From: Eutreptiella sp. 'Long Island Sound 2002'
Lineage: Eukaryota > Euglenozoa > Euglenophyceae > Eutreptiales > Eutreptiaceae
Assembly (NCBI GenBank): GCA_964036045.1
Contig: OZ038385.1
Span: 39,446,590-39,510,589 of the forward strand
Direction: 5' to 3'
Length of the DNA stretch: 64,000 nt
Part shown: in pieces, positions 1 through 12,100 of the stretch
Position numbering within the stretch: the first letter of the stretch is position 1
Layout: each line of letters opens with the position of its first letter
Made by a program: the position numbers and the translations under genes
Notes under the pieces: generated by a model
Told to the model about the DNA's origin: nothing
What the model saw: only the letters and a program-made list of their open reading frames with translations
The model's database searches: none

Positions 1-174
1 CCCGTGGCCGCAGCGGCGGCAATCTTCGAGCCGACGTCGGTGCGGGACTCGAGGTTGTCCAGAAGCCACGGCAGGAACTGGTCACAGATCGCCTGCAGTT
101 TGTTGTCGTGTTGCTGGACGATGATCAGTATCAAGTGTGCAGCGACTGACCGGATGTCAATGTCAGCCTTTGTC
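1..174 (-). CDS. UTP20: UTP20 exon 39 (runs off the window)
   Basis: Encodes [20 protein letters not shown], then [20 protein letters not shown] and [10 protein letters not shown], matching human KRLNRQLAALICGLFVESEG. The acceptor is GTCCCCAG. The first codon completes Trp across the junction with exon 38. The exon is still open at position 1, so the C-terminal roughly 300-350 residues of the family lie to the left. Confidence 0.93.
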
Positions 175-3100
175 CTGGGGACATGGCAAAAGGTGTGGGG
201 GGCGGGGGCAGGCAGGCAGGCAGGGCTGTCCTTAAGAGGAAAAAAAAATAAGAGGCTTCGCAACGCCAACAGAAACGAACTTTCACGGGAGATCTTCTGC
301 TTCATGGTCCAGACACAAGACCACAGCAGCACTATTGAACAATGGTTTGCGGTTGGCGGTTGGCGGTTGGCAGCGGTTGGCGGTTGGCAGCGGTTGGCGG
401 TTGGTGGCGGTTGGCGGTGGGCGGTGGTTGGCGGTTGGCGGTTTGCTGGTTTCTAGGGGCTGTCCTCAAGGGCTGTCTCTAACCAACAAAAGAGTTCTTA
501 AGGACAGACCTGAGGGAGGGAGGGAGGGGCCGGTGCGACCGGCCCCGCACAGACAACCCGGGTCCCAGGCGATCCCCCGGCTGCACCGCGGCCCCTCGGC
601 GGTGCCCAGCCCCTTGAATGGGTCGGCGTAGCGTTGGTGGGAGCGGGCCCGACGAGGGAGAGGGAGGGGGGGCCGACGAGGCATACCACACGGCGATGAA
701 CTGGGCGGCCTTCGGGACCATATCGTCGATGGCCAGGAGCTGCTTGATGACCACGCCGGCCTTCTTCCGGCACTTGGGGCTGGCGTCGCTCGAGATGATC
801 GAGACCAGGGGGAGGAAGAACAGTTCGAACTGAGGAAGGAGGGGGAGGAGGGCGAGGGGGGGGGGGAGGGGGAGGGCGAGGGGGGGAGGGAGCGGGGGGG
901 GGGGCAAGGGAGGGGGGAGTAGAGGGGGGGGGAGGGGTAAAGGGCGAATGGCTTTGCAGCTCGGCGTGCCTGGGGGCCTCGGTTTGCGCAAGGGATACAG
1001 AGGGGGTTTGGCGGAACTCGATTGCGTGTGGGGTCCGGTTCGCGGAAGGGCCCAAGTCCCACAGTGGCGTCCGATGCCACTCTCCGCGCCACCGGGACCC
1101 AACAGCCACGCCTGGCGGGTGGTGACGGTCCAAGGCATCTCAGGTGCTGAAAGGGGGTTGGGACTTGACGGTGGGATTCAAGGCAAGGCGCGTCCTCATC
1201 AGTTTGTGTTGCATCGAATGAACATCACAAGGCCTCTTGAAGAGGGGGGGAGGGGGCTGATGGAGCAGCCAATCCAACTGCAATGAAATTGCGGCGAAAT
1301 TGCAGGAAAATTGTGGGGAAGTTGCGATAGCGCAACAAATCCCCCTTAACCCTCAGGATAACACTGCCGCACAGGTGGCTGACGTTTTGTCTCGCAGCGG
1401 ACAACACGGGCCCCCGGCATCACAATGGCAGGACCGCTACCTCTGAGCCTTTCCAAAAGGCCTTCAATTCTGGGGGAAAAAAGGTCCCTGTCAGCGGGGG
1501 TGCACCACTCCTCCTCCTCCTGATGCACCATCAACCCTATCACAAAAAACGCATGCACGACCAGGGCACGGAGGGCCCCTGGGGGCGGTGCTGCAGGTGT
1601 CAGTCGCCGGTCTGTTTGTCACGCCAACACGCAAAACAACGCAGCGGAGCGCGGGGGTGCGTCAAAGACCGCCGCCAGGCCCCCCGGCGGGGCCTGCCAA
1701 GCAGCGCGTGCGGGAGGCACATACCCGGTCCTTCACCGGCTTCGAGGGGAACTTGATGAGCACCACTTTGAGGAGGTCCAGGAGCGCCAGGCGGCCCTTC
1801 TCGTGGGGGTACCTGCGGGGGCAGTGTGGGCACTGGCGGTGCACCGGCGCGGGAGAGGGGGCGACCCCAACACCAGCGCCCGGGGGTCGCGCATGTGCGC
1901 GGGGCAGCGGCCACCCTCCGGCATGGGCCCCGGCTGAGGCCCGGTGCCCCCCTCCGGAGGTATGCGCGGCCGCAGGGACGGCCCCGCGCACGCCGCACTT
2001 GCGGAGCGTGCGCACGCGTTCGTAATCAAAACGCTCGGAATTCAACGCCGAAGACCACGAACCCAAACACCATCACTTCTTTACCCCCCCCCCCCCGCCC
2101 TCACGCCGCAGGTGCCGGGGGGGCAGACCTCCCCTGCAACGCCCCCCCACGACAGCACAGCCCCCCCCCCCCCCCCACCGCCCCCACCCCCCCAATCAGA
2201 CCTCCTGCGCACATGTTCCCGCCTCTGCAGCGGCGAGGCCTGCGGGGCATGGCCAACGCACACCCGCCGCACGCGCAACCCCTGCCCCAGTGGCGTGGGG
2301 CGGTGCGGGGGAAGGGCCGTTGCAGGGCCGAGGGACGGAGGGGGGGGGGGGCTTGCGAACCGTTGACCCCCCGGTCCCCGTGCACCGGACAGCAAGCTGC
2401 CGCACACCCACCGGACGTGAGGGATATCGTGCCTCCAGTGCGCCCCCCATCGTCCGCTCGTTGCACAGCCCCCCTGTGTGACATTCCGTCTTGTTGTTGT
2501 TTCTTTACGGGGCCCTGGACAGTCACCCGTTCTTCCCTTCGCATGTTGCGTCGGGTTGCTGCTTTCTGTCGGCCGCTGCGGCCGGTGCTCTTGCTGGTGT
2601 CGTTTCCGCGTTCGCGGAGCCCAGTATTTGGGGCTGTGCTGGATGTGGCATGGTGTGCCGTTTGCACGTCAGCGGCGCCCAATAGTTGGCGTATGGGGGG
2701 TTGTGCTGGTTGTTGCTGGGGTCATTTGACTGTTTTTGCTGTCCACGCGCCTCTGTCCACAGGCCGTCCATAGCCCGCCTCGCTATGTTTCTGTGTGCGT
2801 GAGGCCTAGGTGCCCTGCTCCTCCACGTGTTGTCCCGGCCGTCCACCATATGTCCTTTTCCCCCTCACGGCTGGTCTGCCCCTAGTGGGCTCTTGCTCCT
2901 GTTGCGCAAACAGCCCATCTGGGCTGCGGGAGACACCCCCCACCTGATGCCGGTTGAGCAGGGGTTGCCCTGGCACCCGGTAGCGTCGGGGCTGGCTGGC
3001 CAGGCCATCCCCTTTGTTGTCGCTGCCTCCCATGCGCACGCTCTCCCATCCGCTCCGTTCTGGTTCCCTGTTCCCGCTGTTCTGGTTGCCTCTCCTGCCT

Positions 3101-6100
3101 TGCTGTGCCCCTCCTCCTTGTCTGCTGTGCTCGCCCTTGTCCCTCCTGGTGTGGCTCCCGCGTTCTATGTGTTTGTGTTGCTCCTCCTCTTGTCTGTTGG
3201 TGCTCATGGGTGCCCCTTGCGCGCACCCACTCCTGCCCCACCCGCCTGCCCCGCCGTACGAGGATTTCACATCTCCGTATGACGTTGACTGTCCCGTGCA
3301 CGGTTGGCGGGTCACGGCCCTGTTGCCACCCCCGTAGCGGGCACCTCCCAGCCCCCGCCCTTGTGGAGTACGTGGGCACCTTGTAGAGAGAGGGGGGGGG
3401 GGGTTGTTTTCTGATGGCTCGCTCGGCGTGCGCCGCATTTGGTAGTTGCTGCAGTGCTCACACCTCATGGTTCCCTTGTGTATTGTTGTGTGTCCTGTTG
3501 GGGCTCGTCTCACTGCCGTGTGTGGGGCGGCTCTGTGCCCAGTTGCTTTGCTGCTTGCGTTCCTCCCAATTTCAGGCTCTTTCTTCTTCTGTTGGCATGC
3601 TCACCGCTGCTGGTGTGCGGTGCCGGGGGGGCAGCATGTCGCTCCCTGCCTCCCATTGTGGCTGTCGGGTTGTCCCACTTGCAGTTGGGTGGTACCAGGG
3701 GCACCGGGCACTTTTGCACATGTCTCCAAACCTACAAACTGACCTGTCACTGGTGTTTGTTGGGGTTGTTCTGGGGTGAATGTGGTGCGTTGTCGCTCTT
3801 TTGCTTTCTGGGCTGCTAAGGGGCTCCCCGTTTGAGGACTTCACTCTGGGCTGTCCACGCCTCGGAGCTAGGGACTGGTGTGGTACGCTACTTTGCTTTG
3901 CTCTGCTGTACTGTGTGCTACTAGCTGCTGTGTGCTGGCGCGGTTCATTGTGTGCCTCTGCCGGCTCCCCCCCCCCCCCCGCAGACACAATGTGTCATGA
4001 GGAGAACTTCCGCAACAGACGTCCGTCGTGGCCGCAAAGCGATGAGCCGACGCCAGTCCTCCGACGGCCGTTGGATAACGACTTTTGCAGAGGGCTCTCC
4101 GGCCGCACCACGTCATCACCACCTCCATGACCCCCCCCCCCCATCGGCGCGCTGCAGTGCTGGGCTGTGAGCAGGGGGGGGGGGGGGGCGGTGCCCGTGC
4201 CATGGGCCGCTGCACGCGCCACGGGCCCTCCGGAACGCGGGCCCATCAGCAGCGCCCGGTCCGGGGAGCAGCGCACGGCCCCACCGGAGGGCCACGGGGT
4301 GCCGGGCCCCACTCAAAACGGGGGCGGAGGAGCAGCCCCCCCCTCATCCCCCGCCGCCGGAGTACAGGACAGGGGCCGTTGGCAGCTCTGTGAAGTGCAG
4401 ACCTGCGTATTGCCCGCATGGGCCTCCCCCTCGATCCGTCCCGAAGAGAGTGACTTGAGGGGGGGGGGGGGGCGGGGGGAAGGGGGTGTTACACGAGCGA
4501 TTACTGGCGGTTGGGAATATGGTCGTCGGGCAATGTCCGGCGGGTACACGTCGGTTGAAGGGCCGTTGGGGAGAAGCGGTTGACAGGGCGGACCGTCGTC
4601 TTAATGCGTCGAACGGGGCCCCATTACATAACACCGACCCGTTACCGTGTGGTACCAGCGGCCGGGGGGGGGGGGGGTCGGCGCCCCCGTTTCCTGCGAA
4701 ATGCCGCGACGTCACAAAAACACACACAAACAGACCGCACGGCTCCACGACTTTCCGCAATGCCCCGCGAGACGTCGCGATTGCCTCGCGATCCCCCGCA
4801 GTCCCCCCGCAAGTGCGCCGCACGTGCCCCCGGGGGCGCGCGCGCGCGTCCCTCGGCCGGGGCGGGGGCGGGAGGCACAGGGGCATACGTGAGGTTCTTG
4901 AGGATCCAGTCGATGTGGGACTCCAGCTTGTCCTTCGTCATCGGGTATTGGAGGAGGATCCGGACCAGAATCGCGGCGGCCCTTTGACTGACGCGCTGCG
5001 GGAGACATGGGGCGACGTGGGGGCGGCCCCGGCCGCAGGGCCCCCGGAGCCGGTGCTCGGACATCCCCTCCACCGCCGCCTCACGGAACGCGGCATCTCC
5101 GCGGGTACCCTCGAGTACCCCCGACGCAATGCACCGCCCCCCCCCCCTCCCCCCGGATGGTGACGCGTGGTCTGTCACGTGTTGGGGGGGGGGGGCACGA
5201 CCGGCAGCACAACAGACGTGGGCTTGTCAAGGGCCGAACAACGACTGCGCGCGCCTTTCGCCGACCGAAACAAAGACAGACACTCCGCAAGCCCCCCTCC
5301 CCCCCCCCCGCCGGCCCCTTTGAGTGCCGCACGACGACCGGAGAGTGTCGGATGGGCCTCCAAAGGGCTCTGGGGCGGGGGCTACTGCTGCGGGGGCACT
5401 TCTCGGTCGGTGGGTGGCAGGCAGACCGTTTCGTTGGACGTGTGGAGGATCATCTCACTGACTGGCTGCATCAGATCGTAGACCTCCGGCAACTGGATGT
5501 CGCGATCCACAATGGCCTGCGATGCAAGGGACGGTGCGCCGCAGGGGCATGGACAGGGGCAGGGGGGGGGGAGGGGAGGGGACTGGCGGGAGGTGAAGGG
5601 CATGTCTGCACACGGGGCGATGGTGAATCAAAACACTGATTTTGTCTGAATGGGGCATGACATTGGGCACCAACCCACACAAACTGGGCCCTACAGGAGG
5701 GGGGGGAATTTTCGCGCCAAGTCAAATGATAAATTTTGCTGTGGGAAATTTCGCGGAGCCCCTGGATTTTGTGTGGTACCCCCCGCCAGAGTCCACAGTG
5801 TGTACCGCTGGTGTGCGAGAAATTCGCAGAGAACCCGGAATTTCGCGGTCTTGGGAGCACAGCGCGGGGGTGGCCCCGGATGCCGATGAAGGAGCAGCAA
5901 GTGCCCCCCCCACCCCGTCACTGCCATCCCTTTGGATGAAGGAGGGACTCAACAGAGGGCCCCCCTCACGGGGGGTGCGAGACAGTCCGCGTGGGGCTGG
6001 TGGCACCTGCTCAAGGGGGGGGGGGGGGGCTACCCCGGAGCAAAACGGAGGGAAAGGGGGGGAACAGGGGAAGGGGGGAAACAAACACAAATCGGGCCCA

Positions 6101-9100
6101 TGGGCTCGCACGGGGGGGGGGGGGGGCGACCCACCACTCCCGGTCCGCGGCTTATGGGCAAATTTGGGGGAAAATGCCGCCCACAACCTCTTCTACAACC
6201 TACAAAATGAATGGCGCGGATGGTCATGCTGAGTGCCAGCCCCCCCACCCCCTTAAACCCCCGCATGGACTCGGAGGGTGCATCGGGATGCACCGGGTCA
6301 ACGGCACGGGCAACAGCCCGTCTCCGGGACAGCCGACCCCCGGAGTAGTTAAACAGGACAAGTCGTCCGGGGGCTCCGTTGACACAACCAAAACACGTTC
6401 GGGCCCACAGAGGGTCAGAATGAGCAGTGGTGAGAGGCCAATAGGCGCCGCTAACAAGGTAAATAATCAGATACCGAGGCCTTGTGCCAACCTCCCCGCC
6501 CCACACACAAATCTCTCCCCCAAATGTTCCAAGTTTTCCCATGTTCTTCCACGTTGTCCCTGTTTCCTCACCCCCTCTCTCACGTCACCTCCGTTTGTAC
6601 GTTGTCCCTCTTCACTGTTCTTGTGCCCGGAGGCCGCCCATGCCAAAGCACAAACACTCGCCCAGGCACGCCAAGGTCTTGGCCAGCGTGGAAGACTGCC
6701 TTAGCGCCCACTCCCCAAACCCCAGTCCCGCCTTCTGCCCCTGGGTACCCTCCGATGCAATCCAATGCCCCCAGCCCTGCCTCCCTCCCCCGAGGGCTCA
6801 CTCACTCACTCACACACTCCCTCTCTGATTTGCCGAAGACCACAGCCGCCGAACAACGGCCGAGGGCTGGTGCTCCGTGCAATGGACTTGTGGTTGCGCA
6901 ATACCTTGAGGGCCCCCAACGCGGGCAGCATGTTCTTGTCGGTCTGAACATCGTTCTGCACCAAATTCAAGATGATCTCCGCCTGATACTGGTCCATGTT
7001 GTACTGTTGCTGCAGACAGACGCACGATGCTGACTGAATCCTGACCTGGGGGGGGGGGGGGGGGGCTTAAGAGCACAGAAACAAGACGATCGCCCCCGTT
7101 TTGTGCGGTCTTTAGACTGGCTGCCAATCGCCGGCGGTCGGTGGTTAACCGGTGGGAATCCGGGTACTCCCGTAGTCGAGTGGTCTGAGGCATAAAACGG
7201 GAGGTGTTTCGCCACGGGTTCGATTCCCAGCCTCCCCGACTGAGCGACACGCGGAGGAGGTCCTGAGGTCCCGACGCTGCACAAAGTGTGAGGGGAAGCG
7301 CGGGGGGGGGGGGGGTCTTGAAGGGGAGCAAAAAGGGCTGCCAAAGCCCCCCCCATCACCACCCCCGATCCTGACCAAGTCCTGCCTTGCACCTCCCTTT
7401 CCCCACGGTCTGCCCCTCCCGCGCTGCAGATGTCGGGTGTAAGAGACGGTGATGACCCCGACACAATGGCCCCGCATGTCTGTTAACGGCTGATGTGCCG
7501 GCTTCAGCCCATTCCCCAGGAGCAACAAAATGAAAGGCGGGGCTGTGGTACACGCCGGGTCTGTTCATATTCATTTGGGAAAGTGACGTGCTGACGGAAC
7601 CAATTGGAACGTGGGGCTTGGGCTGTGGTCTACAGACATACTGCACCATGGAACTGATGGGACTGTGCTGACTGTCGTGTCCTGCAGACCTCTAGTGCCA
7701 TTGAGAAGTTTTGCTTTTTGCTTTGCCCACATCCGGTCCGAATTCTTGCGCTTTGCAGCCATCGCTACCCCTCATTCTCGCGCCCCTTGTTTCTCACGCC
7801 CTCTGACCTTTGCCGCCCCCTACCCTCGTGCCCCATGATTTTCGCCCGCTGGATTTTTCACGGACCTTGATTCACGCGCTCCCTACCGCTCCCGCAGGAG
7901 CTCCCGCAGGCCTTGCTCCCTCTTTGCAACCTTGCGGGGGCGCGCGCGCGTGTGTGTGGGCGTGCGCGCGCGCGTGTGTGTGGGCGTGCGCGCGTGTGTG
8001 TGTGTGTGGGCGTGTGTGTGGGCGTTTGTGGGGGTGTGTAGGGGTGTGTGGGTGGGGGGATGGTCGTGGGATGGAGGGGGGGGGGGGCAGAGCAGAGCCC
8101 CTTGATGCGACTGCTGCTGGGATCCCCTCAGCCACTGCATTTGTGGGGCACTGCACACGCACACATACCGCAGACACGACCTTCGTGATGAGCTTGTAGC
8201 AGGACTGCCGCACGTTGTGGCCTCTCTGAGCGCAGAACATGGTATTGGTGGGGCGGAGGCTGAAGGGCGGAGGCGAGGGCTCTGAAAGCACTTCTCCAAG
8301 AGCCAAGCGGTGGGAGGGGCATGAGGCGCGGTTGGGGTGGACTGAACGGCGGGAGGGCAGACCTTGATTGCCACCCTCAAAGCCACCCTCCAAAGAGCCA
8401 GAGACATGCCTGTGACCGCTCCCAACCACCGGCCCCAAGATCCGGGGACATACCTCAATGATCTCGAAGGAGGTCTCCACGATGTCAGGGAGATTCTCGG
8501 AGGCGGAGGGCAGCGGCAGTTTGAGGAGCACTGTGAACACTTTGAGGCACCGCAGGATCACTTCATCAGAGCCCTCGCCTTGCAACACCCCCAGCAGCAG
8601 CTTAATGAATGGGTCCTGGAAGATGGGGAACGGGCAAATGGCAGGACGATGTCCAGAAAGCCATGCAGACGTGCGCGCTGGCGGTTGGCGAGTTGGCGGA
8701 TGGGGGGTGTGACCTAATTAAAAAAACAGACAAATGCAAACCAGAGGTAATGCACTCCACAGTCAGGCATAAGTGCATCTTTATTCTCTATACCAAACCT
8801 GGTTAAACCTCAAGACACACACTGTGTGTGAAACAGAACATCATGTCTGACTACATTAGTCAAACAATCACAGTCAGTAGCTGTCAGTCAGACATCAGCA
8901 ATCAGTGTCGGATAAAGACACCATGCATTACCGGCATGGTGGATGGGTGTGTGTGTCTATGTGTGTGTGTGTGTGTGTCGGTAAAGGTGTGCATGGGTGT
9001 GACGGGGCCTGCAGGGGGTTATGTGGGGGATGGGGATGAAAGGGAATGGGGAGCACGATCCGGCAATGACTTATTGACCCCTGGGGATGGGGGGTCATTT

Positions 9101-12100
9101 ATGGTCCGGGGAAACCCCCCAAAAGAAGTGTTGGAGGGTCGAGAGGGGGGAGGGGGGGGGGGTCTACGAGGAGCGTGGGAGGGTCCTACTTCGATGGGGG
9201 ACGAAGGGGGAGCGTTAGCACGCTGGGTGCACGCCAGGCATCTTTTTTGACCCGTGCCCCACCGGTGACCTTTTAGGGGGTGCAACTATTTGGACGTCTA
9301 GCCGTCGTAGAACCCCATACTTTGTGGTACTATGGGCATTATTGTTGTTTGACAACGGGTATTTTGATGCTTCTTTCACATTCAGGATATGGTACATTTG
9401 GATTCTCACCCAGTTTCACCAATTTTGTTCCATTTTTTGCTCGTTTCCACCACATCCACTCCTTACTAGGTTCATTTCTCCCCACCATGGGGACCCTAAG
9501 AAAGCAGGGTTAATGTAGCCATATTGATTTCTCCCCACCATGGGGACCCCGAGAAGGCAGGGGTGATGTAGCGAATACTGAGTTTGCGCTTCGTTCTTGT
9601 GATGTGAGACAGAAACGCCATCCAAACCGCTTGCGGCTTGGGGACTCATTACCATAGCGAAATCTATGGGAAAGGTCAAGGCAAAGTACCGTTTGTTAAG
9701 TACAATACAAATAACATTTGGAGTTGTTGAATTCCTAGCTATTGTCTAATTATGCAACGTGCTTTGTAGGGAAGGTGCACAGTCCATCATGGTCTATACG
9801 GGGGGCCTTCTCCATCAGAGGGTAAATCTTGGGCTGAAGTCGGCATAATTAATAGAAAGGTAGCGCACCGGGTGCGCGCCGGGCAAACATTCCCCCGAAG
9901 GGCGTGCGGGGGGATCTCAGAGGGGGTCCTCAGCCACGCAGTCCTTCGCCTGGGCCCTCTCCGGTCTTCGGGGACCACTTTGCGCCCGCTTCGATGCAAA
10001 TTCCATTCGGACGGTGGCGGATGCCCGAACGCCCACAGTCCCCGGGGGCGCACTTGCCACGGGTACCGCTACGCTTCGCGAGGCGTCTGCCCCATCCCCC
10101 TGCCGTTGTGGTCCACTTTCTGGGTCAATCCCCAGTCAATTCCCATGCGTTCTTGGTCCATTTCATTTGGGGTAATCCCCAGGCCCTTGAGGCCCTGCGC
10201 CAGTCGCCACTCAGTAGTATCTGCTTCTGCCAAACCCCTCCACTCATCAAAGCATCAGTACGGCCCCGGCGGGTGGTGACCATGTCCGAGGCGACGTCTG
10301 GTCTGTTGGCGGGGGGCGTGCTTGGGCCCAATGCAGCAACCCACACAAATGAATCCGGTGCGGTCCGCCACCAGCGCGCTCCATGTTGGCCTGCAGGCGG
10401 CGCACGCGCATGTCCACACGCCTCTCGGGCGCGCCGGACCGCGCAAAGAGACATGCAATGGCGGGGGGTGCACGCGCGACGTACCAGCATCTGCAGCACC
10501 TCCTTGGACCGCATCAGCTGCTTGCGGTCCGTCCTCAGGACGTAGTCCAGGAGCATCATACTGAACTCGTCCATGCAGTCCAGGACCTGCTGTGTCCCGT
10601 CGTCATCCGAAGAGTTCACCCCTTTGACTTGCCTCACACTTCTCTTGTTCCCGCGGAAAAACCGCTTCCTGACGCAGATGCAACGGTGTAAAAGCAGCGG
10701 GAACATGCACGGAACAACGAAGGGCCTTGGGATCAGGGCGGTACCCAGAAACCACCCAAAAAAAAACTGCCGTCCGTCCAACACAGCTCAACCGTCGGAG
10801 GGCAATCGATGGCGGTTGGAGGGTAACCGACAGCGGTTGTAGGGGAGCCGAGGACAGTTTAACAGGAACTGGAGCGGTACCTGCGGGCGATGCTAAAAGC
10901 GAGCAGAAAAAAAATGGTGCGCCCCTCGTCCGCAACCCCTTTTCATGTGGTGCCCCAGTACATGGACTCGGCCCCCTGCCCCTTTTGTTGGGCTGACCTG
11001 CGGATGCGGTCCAGTTATGGATCCCCTTCGAAGAGGCGCAGGAGAAGCGCGGCTGCATCTGCGCATTGAGAGGCCGTACTGAGGCCTGCGAGATTTGGGA
11101 CGCAACCCCAAGATTCCCACAGCCCAACGCGTCCACGCCAATGGGACTGGGCACCAAATGCCCCCCCCCCCTCCGTGTCTATCGCGACTATCAACAGATT
11201 CATGACACGGGGCAACAGCCAGGGGCCGCCCTGTCTGCAGAGACCCTCGTGCAGCCGTGCAGGCGAAGAAAACATGTGGTACTAACACAATCTGCCTCCT
11301 GCTCCCGTCCGCGCGGAGTCAGAGCCTCTGGTCGCTGATGGCGTCATGTATTTGCCTTCTGGGCTCTTCGCTGTGTCCACAAACCAAATGTGTCGCACAA
11401 GAGCAGAGGCCTCCGCCCGGCAAAGTCTGCTACTTTGGCGCAGTCCACCTGGCGGCCACGTTGAGCACCCACATCCCCCTGCACGTTAGCCATGCCCCCC
11501 CCCCTGCCCCCCACTCAGCAGGCATCGGCCGGGCGTGTGGAGGGGACATCCGGCGCCGCAGAGTGCAGGGTGTCACGGACGTGCGCGGTATGAGGGTGTG
11601 TCTTACCCCCGACGGTCTCTTAGGCCGCTGCGGGGGCGGGAGGACGGGGGCACACCACCACCGCCTCACAATGTCATGGGAGGAGGACGACCCCCCGTTT
11701 CTCCAGGTCTGCCCTCCTGCTCCGCCGCTCGGATGGGCCCCTTGGGAGTCCCCCCCTCGCCATACGGCCGCTCTCCCTCGCAGCGCTCGCTCGGGGCTGG
11801 CGGTCTTGGGGTGCACCGCGACCCGTGGGACTCACGGGACTCGCTGTGGCTCTCCCCCTCAGCGCTGGTGACCTGCTGTCGTTGGGTGCATCGTGATCTG
11901 TGGGAGTCACAGGACTCGCTGTGGCGTGCCCCCCCCCTCCCCTTCCCCAGCCCCGCAGGAGCCACGGGACTGGCCATGAGCCCCCAGGCCCCCGTCACCG
12001 GGACCCGTTCATCGCCCCGGGACCTGCCTCGGCCGGCGGGGGAAAAGCGAACGCCCCATTCCCCCTCCCCCGCCCCCACGACGCGGGTGGTCTGCTGTGG

